Source of the DNA: an uncultured Flavobacteriaceae bacterium
GTDB taxonomy: Bacteria; Bacteroidota; Bacteroidia; Flavobacteriales; Flavobacteriaceae
Length of the DNA stretch: 35,558 bases
NCBI GenBank assembly: GCA_913020475.1
Contig: CAJVZM010000006.1
Coordinates: 1-35,558 of the forward strand
Direction of reading: 5' to 3'
This document shows positions 9,348 through 18,790 of this stretch, piece by piece; the first letter of the stretch is position 1, and each line of letters opens with the position of its first letter. The translations under genes and the position numbers were made by a program. The notes below the pieces were generated by a model. That model made no database searches and was not told the DNA's origin. It saw nothing but the letters and a program-made list of their open reading frames with translations.

Positions 9348-12300
9348 ATGTTACCAATAAAACAAGGATTGTATTCTCCTGAGAATGAGCATGACAACTG
9401 TGGTGCGGGTTTTATTTGCAGCCTTCAAGGAAAGAAGACTAATGATATCATACACAAAGCGCTTGATATTCTAGACTGTTTAGAGCATAGAGGTGCTGTT
9501 AGTTCTGATGGGAAGACGGGTGATGGAGCTGGTATCCTAATTGAAATCCCTCACGAATTTTTTAAAGATCAATGTAGTTTTAATTTACCTGAATTTGGTG
9601 AATACGCAGTAGGAATGGTTTTTTTACCAAAAAAAGATAATCAAAGATCATTTTGCATTGGTGTTTTAGAGTCTGAATTTAAGAATCAAGGTTTGAAAGT
9701 TCTGGGATGGAGGAAAGTTCCAGTAAGAACTGAAATCGTAGGAAAGATAGCTGCCCAAACTGAACCAAAAATTATGCAAATTTTTGTAGGTAAAGGAAAA
9801 AATGTAATTACTGAGCAAAATTTTAATAACAAACTATTTTGCGCAAGAAAAATATCAGAGCACAAAATATATGAATCCAACTTATCTCAAAATTCCTTTT
9901 TTTATGTTCCAAGCTTATCAAATCGGACGATTATCTATAAGGGGCTCCTTATACCAAAAGATATTAAAGGATATTACTCTGATTTATCTGATCCTAAGGT
10001 AGTAACAAAACTTGCCCTAGTTCATCAACGATTTTCTACTAATACCTTTCCAACATGGGATTTGGCTCAGCCATTCCGTTACATGTGCCACAATGGTGAG
10101 ATAAATACTTATCGAGGAAATTTTAGCAGAATGGAAACAAGAGAAGAGCTTCTTGAAAGTGAATTTTTCGGAGACGATATAAAAAAAATGCTCCCTATAA
10201 TTCTACCCGGAAAATCTGATTCTTGTTCCATGGATATGGCTGTTGAGCTTCTACTATCGACTGGCAGATCCCTTCCTGAAGTCATGATGATGTTAGTTCC
10301 TGAAGCATGGGAAAAACATACACACATGGATGATGTGAAAAAATCTTTCTATAAATTCAATTCATGTTTAATTGAACCGTGGGATGGCCCTGCTTCAATC
10401 CCATTTACCGATGGTAAATTTATCGGCGCCTTACTTGACAGAAACGGTCTAAGACCCTCTAGATATACAGTTACTAAAGATGGGTATGTTGTGATGTCCT
10501 CAGAAACAGGAGTTTTGGAAATTGATCCGGTCAATGTTCAAATGCATGGAAGACTTGAGCCAGGAAAGATGTTTCTTGTTAATATGGACGAGGGAAGGAT
10601 TGTTGAAGATGATGAAATAAAAAAAATAATTACCTCAAAAAAACCATATGAGAAATGGATTAATGAAAATTTAATTTTACTTAAAAATATACCTTACAAG
10701 AAAAAAAACAATCCTAAAGAAAAAGAAAGTTTTGAAACCAGAATGAGAATTTTTGGTTACACACAAGAGGATATTACTACAATAATATCTCCTATGTTAG
10801 TAAATGGGAAAGAAGCGATTGGTTCAATGGGAATAGATACCCCACTTGCCGTCTTATCTGACAAACCACAATTACTATTTAACTATTTCAAACAACTGTT
10901 TGCTCAAGTTACAAACCCTCCTCTTGATGGAATTAGAGAAGAGATCGTTACTGATATTAGTTTGACTCTTGGTGAAGAATTCAATCTTTTTGAAATTTCT
11001 GACAAACATGCCAGAAAATTATTTATTGAAAATCCAATTATTTCCAATGAGGATCTTGATAAAATTTTATGTCTCGATCAAAATAATTTTAAGGCAGTAA
11101 AAATTCCTATTCTTTACGAGGTTGAAATGGGTTTTAATGGAATTGAGATCTCCTTAGACGAAATAGTAAATAATATTGAAAATGAAATCTCAAATGGTGC
11201 TAATATTATTATTTTATCTGACAGAGGAGTCTCCTCTACGCTGGCGCCTATTCCAGTACTACTAGCTACATCTCATGTACACAACTACTTCAAAAGACAT
11301 AAAAAAAGGTCCTCATTTGGTATTATCATACAATCAGCTGAACCAAGGGAACCCCACCACTTTGCACTACTTTTTGGTTATGGTGCAAGCGCAGTCAATC
11401 CATATTTGGTAAATGAAATAATTCAATATCAGTCTAAAAGCAATAAATTATCTATTAATGCTGATACAGCAGTTAAAAACTTTAACAAAGCAATTGCTAA
11501 AGGTATTGTCAAAATAATGAATAAAATAGGTATATCAACATTGAATTCTTACAGAGGCGCTCAAATTTTTGAGGCTTTAGGTCTATCTCAAAAATTCATT
11601 GATGAATTCTTTACAAATACTCCAACTCGAATTGAAGGAATAGGACTATATGAAATTGAAAAAGACGTAAACAAGAGACACACTAAGGCGTTTATACATG
11701 AATCGAATTTGGGCTTGCCTCTCGAAATTGGGGGAGAATATAGGTGGAGAAGAGATGGTGAAGCTCATGTGGTTAACCCTTCTACAATCTCAACTCTTCA
11801 GCAGGCAGTTAGAAATAAAAGTTTTGACAAATATGAAAGCTTTGCCAAACTTATAAATGATCAAAATCATAGATTAATGACTTTACGTGGGTTATTTGAG
11901 TTTTCTAACTTTGACCCAATTCCAATAAATCAGGTTGAACCTTGGACTGAAATCGTAAAAAGGTTTAAAACAGGTGCTATGTCTTTGGGTTCTATAAGCC
12001 AAGAAGCTCACGAAAACTTAGCAGTTGCAATGAATAGAATTGGAGGAAAAAGTAATTCAGGTGAAGGTGGCGAGGACCTTAGAAGATTTCTTCCTGATGA
12101 AAACGGTGATTTAAAAAACTCGGCAATTAAACAAGTTGCTTCTGGAAGATTTGGTGTTTCAAGCCACTACCTGAGTTCTGCTAAAGAAATACAAATTAAA
12201 ATGGCTCAAGGAGCAAAGCCAGGTGAAGGCGGTCAACTTCCAGGACCGAAGGTAAATCCCTACATTGCCTCAGTAAGAAACTCCACTCCATATGTTGGAT

Positions 12301-13859
12301 TAATTTCACCCCCTCCTCATCACGATATATATTCAATAGAGGATCTTTCTCAGTTGATTTACGATTTAAAGAATGCAAATAGAAAAGCGAGAATTAATGT
12401 AAAGTTAGTCTCTGAAGTTGGAGTTGGAACTATTGCTGCTGGAGTTGCCAAAGCTAAAGCCGATGTGATTTTAATTTCAGGCTATGATGGAGGGACTGGT
12501 GCCTCCCCTTTAACATCTTTAAAACATGCTGGTTTGCCCTGGGAACTTGGAATTGCAGAGGCTCAACAAACTTTAGTCTTAAATGGCCTCAGAAGTAGAG
12601 TCGTTCTTGAGTGTGATGGACAACTGAAAACTGGAAGAGACGTTGCCATAGCATGTTTACTTGGAGCTGAAGAATTTGGTTTTTCAACTGCTCCTTTAAT
12701 TGCAAGCGGTTGTATCATGATGAGAGCCTGCCATTTAAATACTTGTCCAGTTGGAATTGCAACACAAGATCCAGACCTAAGAAAAAATTTTAAAGGAAAA
12801 CCGGAACACGTCATTAATTATATGTATTTCGTTGCAGAAGAATTAAGACAAATAATGTCAGAGCTAGGATTTAGGAAAATTGATGAGATGGTTGGCCAAT
12901 CTCAGAAATTAAATATGAATAAAGCCATTAAGCATTTTAAAGCCGAAGGAATTGATCTCTCCAAAATCCTTTACAAACCGCATAAAAATATTTCAGAAAA
13001 TTTAATTGAGAGAAATACTGAACTTCAAAATCATAATTTAGAAAATGTAATTGATTTTAAAATATTAGATGATGCTAAAAATGCTGTTTTTAACAAAAAG
13101 TCTACTGAATTAAATTACAGAATAAAAAATACTGATAGAACAATTGGTGCAATTCTAAGTAACGAAATTTCAAACTTACATGGACCAGATGGACTCCCAA
13201 AAAACACTTTGAAATTGAATTTTTTTGGAACTGGTGGACAAAGTTTTGGTTGTTTTGCAACTAGAGGTTTGGTGATGAAAATAACTGGAACAACAAATGA
13301 TTATTTTGGAAAGGGGCTATCTGGAGCAACAATTATCGCCAAGGTACCAGATGAGGCTACATTTAATTCTGACGAAAATATAATCACAGGTAATGTTGCT
13401 TTGTATGGTGCTACGAGTGGTGAAGCATATGTAAATGGAATTGCGGGGGAGAGATTTTGCGTTAGAAATTCTGGAGCTAAGGCTGTGGTTGAGGGAATTG
13501 GTGATCATGGATGTGAATACATGACAGGGGGTATAACTGTTATACTTGGGGATTTTGGAAGAAATTTCGCAGCCGGTATGAGTGGTGGTATAGCATATAT
13601 TTTCAGTGAGAATGGTATATTTGATGAGAAAAAATTTAACCTTGAAATGGTTGAATTAGAAGATTTAAATAGTAATGATAAAGATGAAGTTTTATCCTTA
13701 ATTGAAAACCATCAGAGATATACGAACAGTAAAATTGCTGGTAAGATTATAAATGATTGGGCTAATTCTATTAAAAAATTTATTAAAGTAATGCCAACTG
13801 ATTATAAGAGAGCCCTCGAAATTCTTGAAAAAAGTAAAAAAGAGAAAAAAATTAGTTAA
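9348..13859 (+). CDS. gltB: Glutamate synthase large subunit
   Basis: 1503 aa; NEHDNCGAGFICSLQGKKTNDII amidotransferase Cys, QGAKPGEGGQLPGPKVNPYIASVR, ISGYDGGTGASPLTSLKHAGLPWELGIAE, CHLNTCPVGIATQDP. Confidence 0.98.
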   Translation: MLPIKQGLYSPENEHDNCGAGFICSLQGKKTNDIIHKALDILDCLEHRGAVSSDGKTGDGAGILIEIPHEFFKDQCSFNLPEFGEYAVGMVFLPKKDNQRSFCIGVLESEFKNQGLKVLGWRKVPVRTEIVGKIAAQTEPKIMQIFVGKGKNVITEQNFNNKLFCARKISEHKIYESNLSQNSFFYVPSLSNRTIIYKGLLIPKDIKGYYSDLSDPKVVTKLALVHQRFSTNTFPTWDLAQPFRYMCHNGEINTYRGNFSRMETREELLESEFFGDDIKKMLPIILPGKSDSCSMDMAVELLLSTGRSLPEVMMMLVPEAWEKHTHMDDVKKSFYKFNSCLIEPWDGPASIPFTDGKFIGALLDRNGLRPSRYTVTKDGYVVMSSETGVLEIDPVNVQMHGRLEPGKMFLVNMDEGRIVEDDEIKKIITSKKPYEKWINENLILLKNIPYKKKNNPKEKESFETRMRIFGYTQEDITTIISPMLVNGKEAIGSMGIDTPLAVLSDKPQLLFNYFKQLFAQVTNPPLDGIREEIVTDISLTLGEEFNLFEISDKHARKLFIENPIISNEDLDKILCLDQNNFKAVKIPILYEVEMGFNGIEISLDEIVNNIENEISNGANIIILSDRGVSSTLAPIPVLLATSHVHNYFKRHKKRSSFGIIIQSAEPREPHHFALLFGYGASAVNPYLVNEIIQYQSKSNKLSINADTAVKNFNKAIAKGIVKIMNKIGISTLNSYRGAQIFEALGLSQKFIDEFFTNTPTRIEGIGLYEIEKDVNKRHTKAFIHESNLGLPLEIGGEYRWRRDGEAHVVNPSTISTLQQAVRNKSFDKYESFAKLINDQNHRLMTLRGLFEFSNFDPIPINQVEPWTEIVKRFKTGAMSLGSISQEAHENLAVAMNRIGGKSNSGEGGEDLRRFLPDENGDLKNSAIKQVASGRFGVSSHYLSSAKEIQIKMAQGAKPGEGGQLPGPKVNPYIASVRNSTPYVGLISPPPHHDIYSIEDLSQLIYDLKNANRKARINVKLVSEVGVGTIAAGVAKAKADVILISGYDGGTGASPLTSLKHAGLPWELGIAEAQQTLVLNGLRSRVVLECDGQLKTGRDVAIACLLGAEEFGFSTAPLIASGCIMMRACHLNTCPVGIATQDPDLRKNFKGKPEHVINYMYFVAEELRQIMSELGFRKIDEMVGQSQKLNMNKAIKHFKAEGIDLSKILYKPHKNISENLIERNTELQNHNLENVIDFKILDDAKNAVFNKKSTELNYRIKNTDRTIGAILSNEISNLHGPDGLPKNTLKLNFFGTGGQSFGCFATRGLVMKITGTTNDYFGKGLSGATIIAKVPDEATFNSDENIITGNVALYGATSGEAYVNGIAGERFCVRNSGAKAVVEGIGDHGCEYMTGGITVILGDFGRNFAAGMSGGIAYIFSENGIFDEKKFNLEMVELEDLNSNDKDEVLSLIENHQRYTNSKIAGKIINDWANSIKKFIKVMPTDYKRALEILEKSKKEKKIS

Positions 13860-13861
13860 TT

Positions 13862-15328
13862 ATGGGAAAGCTTAGGGGGTTCATGGAATATGACAGAATT
13901 AAAGAACCTGTTGTAGCGCCAAAAAAGCGAGTAAGAAATTATAATGAATTTACGGTTGCTCCAAATAATGAGGAATTACAAAAACAAGGAGGAAGGTGCA
14001 TGGATTGCGGTGTTCCATTTTGCCACAGTGGATGTCCTCTGGGTAATTTGATTCCGGATTTTAACGATGCGGTCCACAAAAATGAGTGGGAGAAAGCCCT
14101 CGCTATTTTACACTCTACAAATAATTTTCCCGAATTTACTGGTAGGCTCTGTCCTGCTCCATGTGAGGAGGCTTGTGTGTTGGGAATCATCAATCCCCCA
14201 GTATCTATTGAATTGATAGAAAAATACATCGTAGAACGCGGATTTTCGGAAGGCTGGATTAAACCTCAAAACCCCGAAACCAGAACGGGTAAAACAGTCG
14301 CTGTAATTGGATCAGGGCCTGCCGGATTAGCTGCCGCTCAGCAACTCAACCGGGCAGGACACAGCGTAACCGTATTTGAAAGAGATAACAAAATTGGTGG
14401 ATTATTGCGATATGGCATACCTGATTTCAAAATGGAAAAAAATGTGATCGACCGCCGATTGGAGATCCTCGAAGCCGAAGGCATCACCTTTAAATGTGAG
14501 GTTGAGGTTGGGAAAACCATCAGTGCAGAGCAGATCGAAAAGGAATTTGATGCCGTAATCCTCTGTACAGGTGCCAGTATCAAACGTGAACTCCCCATTC
14601 CAGGTGCTAAACTAAACGGCGTAACTCAAGCAATGGACTTTTTACCACACAATAATAAAGCCGTTGATGGTCAACACAAACGCGATCCAAAATACTTGGC
14701 CAAAGACAGGAATGTGATTGTTATTGGCGGAGGAGATACGGGGTCGGATTGTATCGGAACTTCCAACCGCCAGGGTGCAAAAAGTGTGACCAATTTTGAA
14801 ATCATGCCAAAACCGGCCGATGGAAGAACAGAAGAAAACCCCTGGCCCTACTGGCCTTTCAAACTCAAAACTAGCTCCTCTCACGAAGAAGGAAGTCACA
14901 GAGAATGGAGTATCTTGACCAAAGAATTTATTGGAGACGGAAAAGGTAACCTTAAAGGCCTAAAAACAGTTGAAGTTACATGGAAAAAAATCCCTGGACA
15001 GCGTCCACAACTGGTTGAACTTGAAGGATCTGAAAAAGAATGGCCTTGCGAATTAGCCTTGTTGGCTCTCGGATTTACAGGCCCTGAAAAATCGCTCCCA
15101 GAACAATTTGGATTGACTTTTGATTCCAGAGGAAACGTCAAAGGAGAGCACCAATACCAAACCAACAAACCCAATATGTTCACTGCCGGAGATGCTCGTA
15201 GAGGACAATCACTAATCGTTTGGGCTATTTCTGAGGGTCGAGAAGCGGCACATCAGATTGACACCTACCTAATGGGTAGTTCCGATCTCCCGAAAAAAAA
15301 TGTAGATGGCGATTTAATGACGGTTTAA
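13862..15328 (+). CDS. gltD: Glutamate synthase small subunit
   Basis: GGRCMDCGVPFCHSGCPLGNLIPDFND, TGRLCPAPCEEACVLG, VAVIGSGPAGLAAAQQLNRAGH; starts just after gltB. Confidence 0.98.
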   Translation: MGKLRGFMEYDRIKEPVVAPKKRVRNYNEFTVAPNNEELQKQGGRCMDCGVPFCHSGCPLGNLIPDFNDAVHKNEWEKALAILHSTNNFPEFTGRLCPAPCEEACVLGIINPPVSIELIEKYIVERGFSEGWIKPQNPETRTGKTVAVIGSGPAGLAAAQQLNRAGHSVTVFERDNKIGGLLRYGIPDFKMEKNVIDRRLEILEAEGITFKCEVEVGKTISAEQIEKEFDAVILCTGASIKRELPIPGAKLNGVTQAMDFLPHNNKAVDGQHKRDPKYLAKDRNVIVIGGGDTGSDCIGTSNRQGAKSVTNFEIMPKPADGRTEENPWPYWPFKLKTSSSHEEGSHREWSILTKEFIGDGKGNLKGLKTVEVTWKKIPGQRPQLVELEGSEKEWPCELALLALGFTGPEKSLPEQFGLTFDSRGNVKGEHQYQTNKPNMFTAGDARRGQSLIVWAISEGREAAHQIDTYLMGSSDLPKKNVDGDLMTV

Positions 15329-15348
15329 TTTTACTATAAACCTATTTT

Positions 15349-15369
15349 AAAAAGGGCTTTTACCTTTTT
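15349..15369 (+). terminator. Putative intrinsic terminator downstream of gltD
   Basis: AAAAAGG-GCTTTTA-CCTTTTT hairpin 21 bp after the gltD stop; short and AT-rich. Confidence 0.45.
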
Positions 15370-15642
15370 ATATAAAATTTACAAATATCCACCTCCTAAA
15401 CCGATTGATTTTTGACTTTAACTAAGAATAGTTAAACACATTTTGACATATTATTGAATAACTGTTATGTTCAATATTTGGATTTAACTGTGTTAAAATA
15501 ATCAATCCATAAAGAGAAAATTTTTGTTTTTAACACACCTAAACTTCAAAAACGAAAGCCCGATATATTTAGGGACTCTTGCCATGACCATCGAGGAAAA
15601 ATTAGTATGTGTGTAATGGAACCTGAAAATTGATTTTAAACT

Positions 15643-18033
15643 TTACTGGAAAAAGTTCCAAACCAAACCAAAGCGAATTGAGGAATCGCGATAGGGCGTA
15701 AAGGGTGCTGAAAAATAGTTGTATCCTGTGGAGTTACTATTGAAATGTTCATACTTTAGAAACAATCGTGTTTGTTGAATTTTCGCGTTGATAAAGAAAT
15801 CTAATCTAGGGAATTCTCCAATTTTTGAATGGTTTTGAGAAACAAACTCTCCCAAATGTGCACTGTATCTGTCAGCGTAAAATTCAGTAAAATACTGGGC
15901 GGTGACTCCGGTTTGTAAGTAGAGTGCCTTGTTAAATAAGTGACTGGAAAAAAGAAAAGAACTCCTCAAATTCCACTTCGGAACATTTAGCGGCTTAAAA
16001 TCAATATCACCATCGTGTGAAACTTTTTGATACTGCGCTGTGTTAACCCAAGTGAATTTCCAAAAATCTAATTGTTGTGAAAAACGTAATTTAAGATAAC
16101 CTATTGTTCCCACATACTGTTCAGGAGAAACCACCAACTCCTCTTCCTTCTTATTGAATCTACCAGAATTGATGTCCTGACCGTAACCCGGCAGAAGATT
16201 CCTAAAATAAGTGTAGTTGTTCAACAATACGTAATGTCCCTCAAGCTTCCCCCACTTGCGATGGCCAAAAGAGAAATTGAGCGAATTGATCAATTGGTTC
16301 TTGAAGTTGGGGTTGTACCAATCGTATTCAACAAAATTACTGCGATTAAGGAAAAAATTAAAATTAGGGACTTGTGACCTTATACTGAGTTTGGCTGTTG
16401 TAAAAATCCCGTTTTCGAAATATCTACTGATTGCTCCTGAAATTAATTGACTGGAGTAGGCCTTAGCGGCAGAAAAATAGCCCTCGGCTTTAAAATCGAA
16501 CTTCAAGAATGTTTTTTTCCAATAGGCAGAAAGTGCCAACTGATTGGCTTTAATTTCAGTGGGATCAGGGCCATAATCAATTGGCTCATCAGAGTTTCTA
16601 GTGTTCTCGGGCATGGTGATGGTATAGTCGGATTGTATTAGTCGAAAACCGGCTTTGAATTCACCCAAGTTTTTTTCATTATAGATGGCATAAAACTCAT
16701 TGTCTATTACCTCCAAAGAGTTTCTAATTCCAAAAAAAGAAGTGCGCGAAACAGTCCCAAAAAATGAATCTCTAGTTAAATTATCGAAATCGAAATGCTT
16801 ACCCTCGTAACTAAATTTGTGTCCAATGGTCAAAACTTTGGGTCTTTCATAGTTCTTCATTTTATCGTTGCCCCCCAACTTAACATCGTACTGATGATCC
16901 AAATAATAACGCCTTCCGATAAGCGTATTTTCAACATTGGTATTGTTGGTCAATCGGGAACGATCCAAAAAACCATCGTAATCAAATTCTTCTACTGCCT
17001 TTTCAAAAAAATACACACTTAACGAATCCAACCCACCATTGGCTTGGTTTTCGAGGCGTTGGGCTGTGAAATGAGAACGCTGGCGATAGCGGTAATTTTT
17101 AGAAGTATATTGGGAGGTAAAACGAAGGTTGGTGGCTCCTCCCAGGGTATTAATATAATTCCCCAAAGAGCGAAAGGCTTTGTGTGCTATGGTAATATTG
17201 AGTCTTGGGGAAGTGTTTACCGTAATCAAGGCGTCTATCAACTGTCCTTGCTCAAAAACTGTTTTAAAAAATAATTCTGTCAATGGAGAGGGCACCTCGT
17301 AATATCCAATTTCATCCTCTTCCATATAGCCATAATGCTTTGCACGAGCACCTATGTCGGGAATTAGTTTTTGATCTTGAAAATCATACCCCAATTTATT
17401 AAAAGTCTCCCCCGTATTGGCAAAGGGAAGTAATTCAAAGTAATCTTTCCGCAGATAATTGAAATGATAATCTTTGTTGATAGTCAAAGAGGTGTCCACA
17501 TGCTTTACCAAACCATCGGAGTAGAAGATTTTGTAGTCCTCTATGGTCACTTCTTCCATTTCCTTAATGGGTTTAGGAGCAATTTCTCTTAATTTCTTTA
17601 ACCTCCTGAGGTAGAGCGTCTTTTGTAAGGAAAAAGAATCCAGTAATTGTATGGTTATAGCATTAGTCAAAAGCCTACTGTCGTGTTCCAAACCAACACC
17701 CTTCATATATCGGTATTGAGGGCGAGGCTTTTCGGAAATGGAATCTGGTATTTTGGCAAGGGTATCCAGAACAACACCTTTTAAAACCTCTAGTTTTGGC
17801 AACCTAAAAGACAAAAATAAAAGAGAGTCTCTAAGACTGATTTTTTTTTCTTCAACAGCCAAACTGTCAATACCAACGGAAAGGCTGTCGCTGACTTCCT
17901 CAACAATCACAGAGAAACCAGTTACTTCAAGCGTATTATTCTCATCGGATGGCGCTTTTAATAAATCCTGGCTCTCTTGCGCATGGGAGAGGTAGCCAGC
18001 CAAAAGCAAAAAAACAAGGAGAAGTCGCTTCAT
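15643..18033 (-). CDS. Putative outer-membrane porin (PF14121-like)
   Basis: 796 aa with signal peptide; beta-barrel-like C-terminus ending in aromatic residues (RFGLVWNFFQ); Tyr/Phe-rich alternating strands. Confidence 0.75.
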   Translation of the reverse strand: MKRLLLVFLLLAGYLSHAQESQDLLKAPSDENNTLEVTGFSVIVEEVSDSLSVGIDSLAVEEKKISLRDSLLFLSFRLPKLEVLKGVVLDTLAKIPDSISEKPRPQYRYMKGVGLEHDSRLLTNAITIQLLDSFSLQKTLYLRRLKKLREIAPKPIKEMEEVTIEDYKIFYSDGLVKHVDTSLTINKDYHFNYLRKDYFELLPFANTGETFNKLGYDFQDQKLIPDIGARAKHYGYMEEDEIGYYEVPSPLTELFFKTVFEQGQLIDALITVNTSPRLNITIAHKAFRSLGNYINTLGGATNLRFTSQYTSKNYRYRQRSHFTAQRLENQANGGLDSLSVYFFEKAVEEFDYDGFLDRSRLTNNTNVENTLIGRRYYLDHQYDVKLGGNDKMKNYERPKVLTIGHKFSYEGKHFDFDNLTRDSFFGTVSRTSFFGIRNSLEVIDNEFYAIYNEKNLGEFKAGFRLIQSDYTITMPENTRNSDEPIDYGPDPTEIKANQLALSAYWKKTFLKFDFKAEGYFSAAKAYSSQLISGAISRYFENGIFTTAKLSIRSQVPNFNFFLNRSNFVEYDWYNPNFKNQLINSLNFSFGHRKWGKLEGHYVLLNNYTYFRNLLPGYGQDINSGRFNKKEEELVVSPEQYVGTIGYLKLRFSQQLDFWKFTWVNTAQYQKVSHDGDIDFKPLNVPKWNLRSSFLFSSHLFNKALYLQTGVTAQYFTEFYADRYSAHLGEFVSQNHSKIGEFPRLDFFINAKIQQTRLFLKYEHFNSNSTGYNYFSAPFTPYRDSSIRFGLVWNFFQ

Positions 18034-18105
18034 TAAAATTAATTTGATGCGAAGTTAAAATAATTGTACTTAATTTGTGTTGACCAAACCAAACGATTAT
18101 AGGTT

Positions 18106-18714
18106 TTGCTAATCAGACAAATTACATCTAATACAGAAGCAGGAACAGATGAGGCTGGGAGGGGTTGTTTGGCAGGGCCTGTAACTGCAGCTGCAGTGAT
18201 ATTGCCTATACATTTTGATTTAAATGAACTGAATGATTCCAAAAAACTGACAGAGAAAAAACGCTACGAACTTCGTCCGTTAATTGAAAACAAATCCATC
18301 GCCTTTTCCTACGCCCATGTATTTCCAGAGGAGATTGACCAAATCAACATACTCAATGCCAGTATAAAAGCCATGCATCTGGCATTGTCAAAACTGTCTT
18401 TACCCATCAATTTTATTGCTGTAGATGGCAATCGTTTTCATTCTTTTGAGTCGGTTCCCCATCAGTGTATCATCAAAGGCGATGGTAAATACCAAAATAT
18501 CGCAGCCGCTTCGGTTCTCGCCAAAACCTATCGAGACGATTATATGGAAAAAATACACCAAAAATTTCCCCAGTATTCTTGGGATCAAAATAAGGGATAT
18601 CCTACCAAGGCCCATCGTAAAGCAATTGCAGAATATGGACCCAATCTCCATCACCGTAAATCTTTTCAGTTGCTACCAAAACAATTGCAGCTCCCCCTTT
18701 CAGCCACCTCCTAA
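18106..18714 (+). CDS. rnhB: Ribonuclease HII (TTG start)
   Basis: [24 protein letters not shown] and [15 protein letters not shown]. An in-frame TAG two codons upstream leaves TTG as the likely start. Confidence 0.95.
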   Translation: MLIRQITSNTEAGTDEAGRGCLAGPVTAAAVILPIHFDLNELNDSKKLTEKKRYELRPLIENKSIAFSYAHVFPEEIDQINILNASIKAMHLALSKLSLPINFIAVDGNRFHSFESVPHQCIIKGDGKYQNIAAASVLAKTYRDDYMEKIHQKFPQYSWDQNKGYPTKAHRKAIAEYGPNLHHRKSFQLLPKQLQLPLSATS

Positions 18715-18790
18715 AATGTTGAAAAGTCAGTTAAATTAAATCAATCCATTTTAACCTAATCAAAGGCTTGATTTAATATTTTTGGTATTG

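Noticed and set aside
9686-9880. Minus-strand ORFs inside gltB and gltD (also 10109-10327, 10349-10534, 12196-12378, 12563-12814, 13317-13508, 13939-14229, 14338-14598, 14642-14899, 14896-15183)
   Set aside because: Antisense to well-supported genes, low-complexity translations with no family features.
16256-17995. Plus-strand ORFs inside the porin gene (16256, 16447, 16795, 17044, 17738)
   Set aside because: Shadow ORFs antisense to a coherent 796-aa signal-peptide beta-barrel protein.
18106-18714. TTG start of rnhB as evidence of a frameshift or truncation
   Set aside because: The N-terminus is complete relative to the conserved [10 protein letters not shown] motif and alternative starts are common; the gene looks intact.
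18425-18739. 104-aa plus-strand ORF overlapping rnhB
   Set aside because: Out-of-frame shadow of rnhB, which has clear RNase HII motifs.
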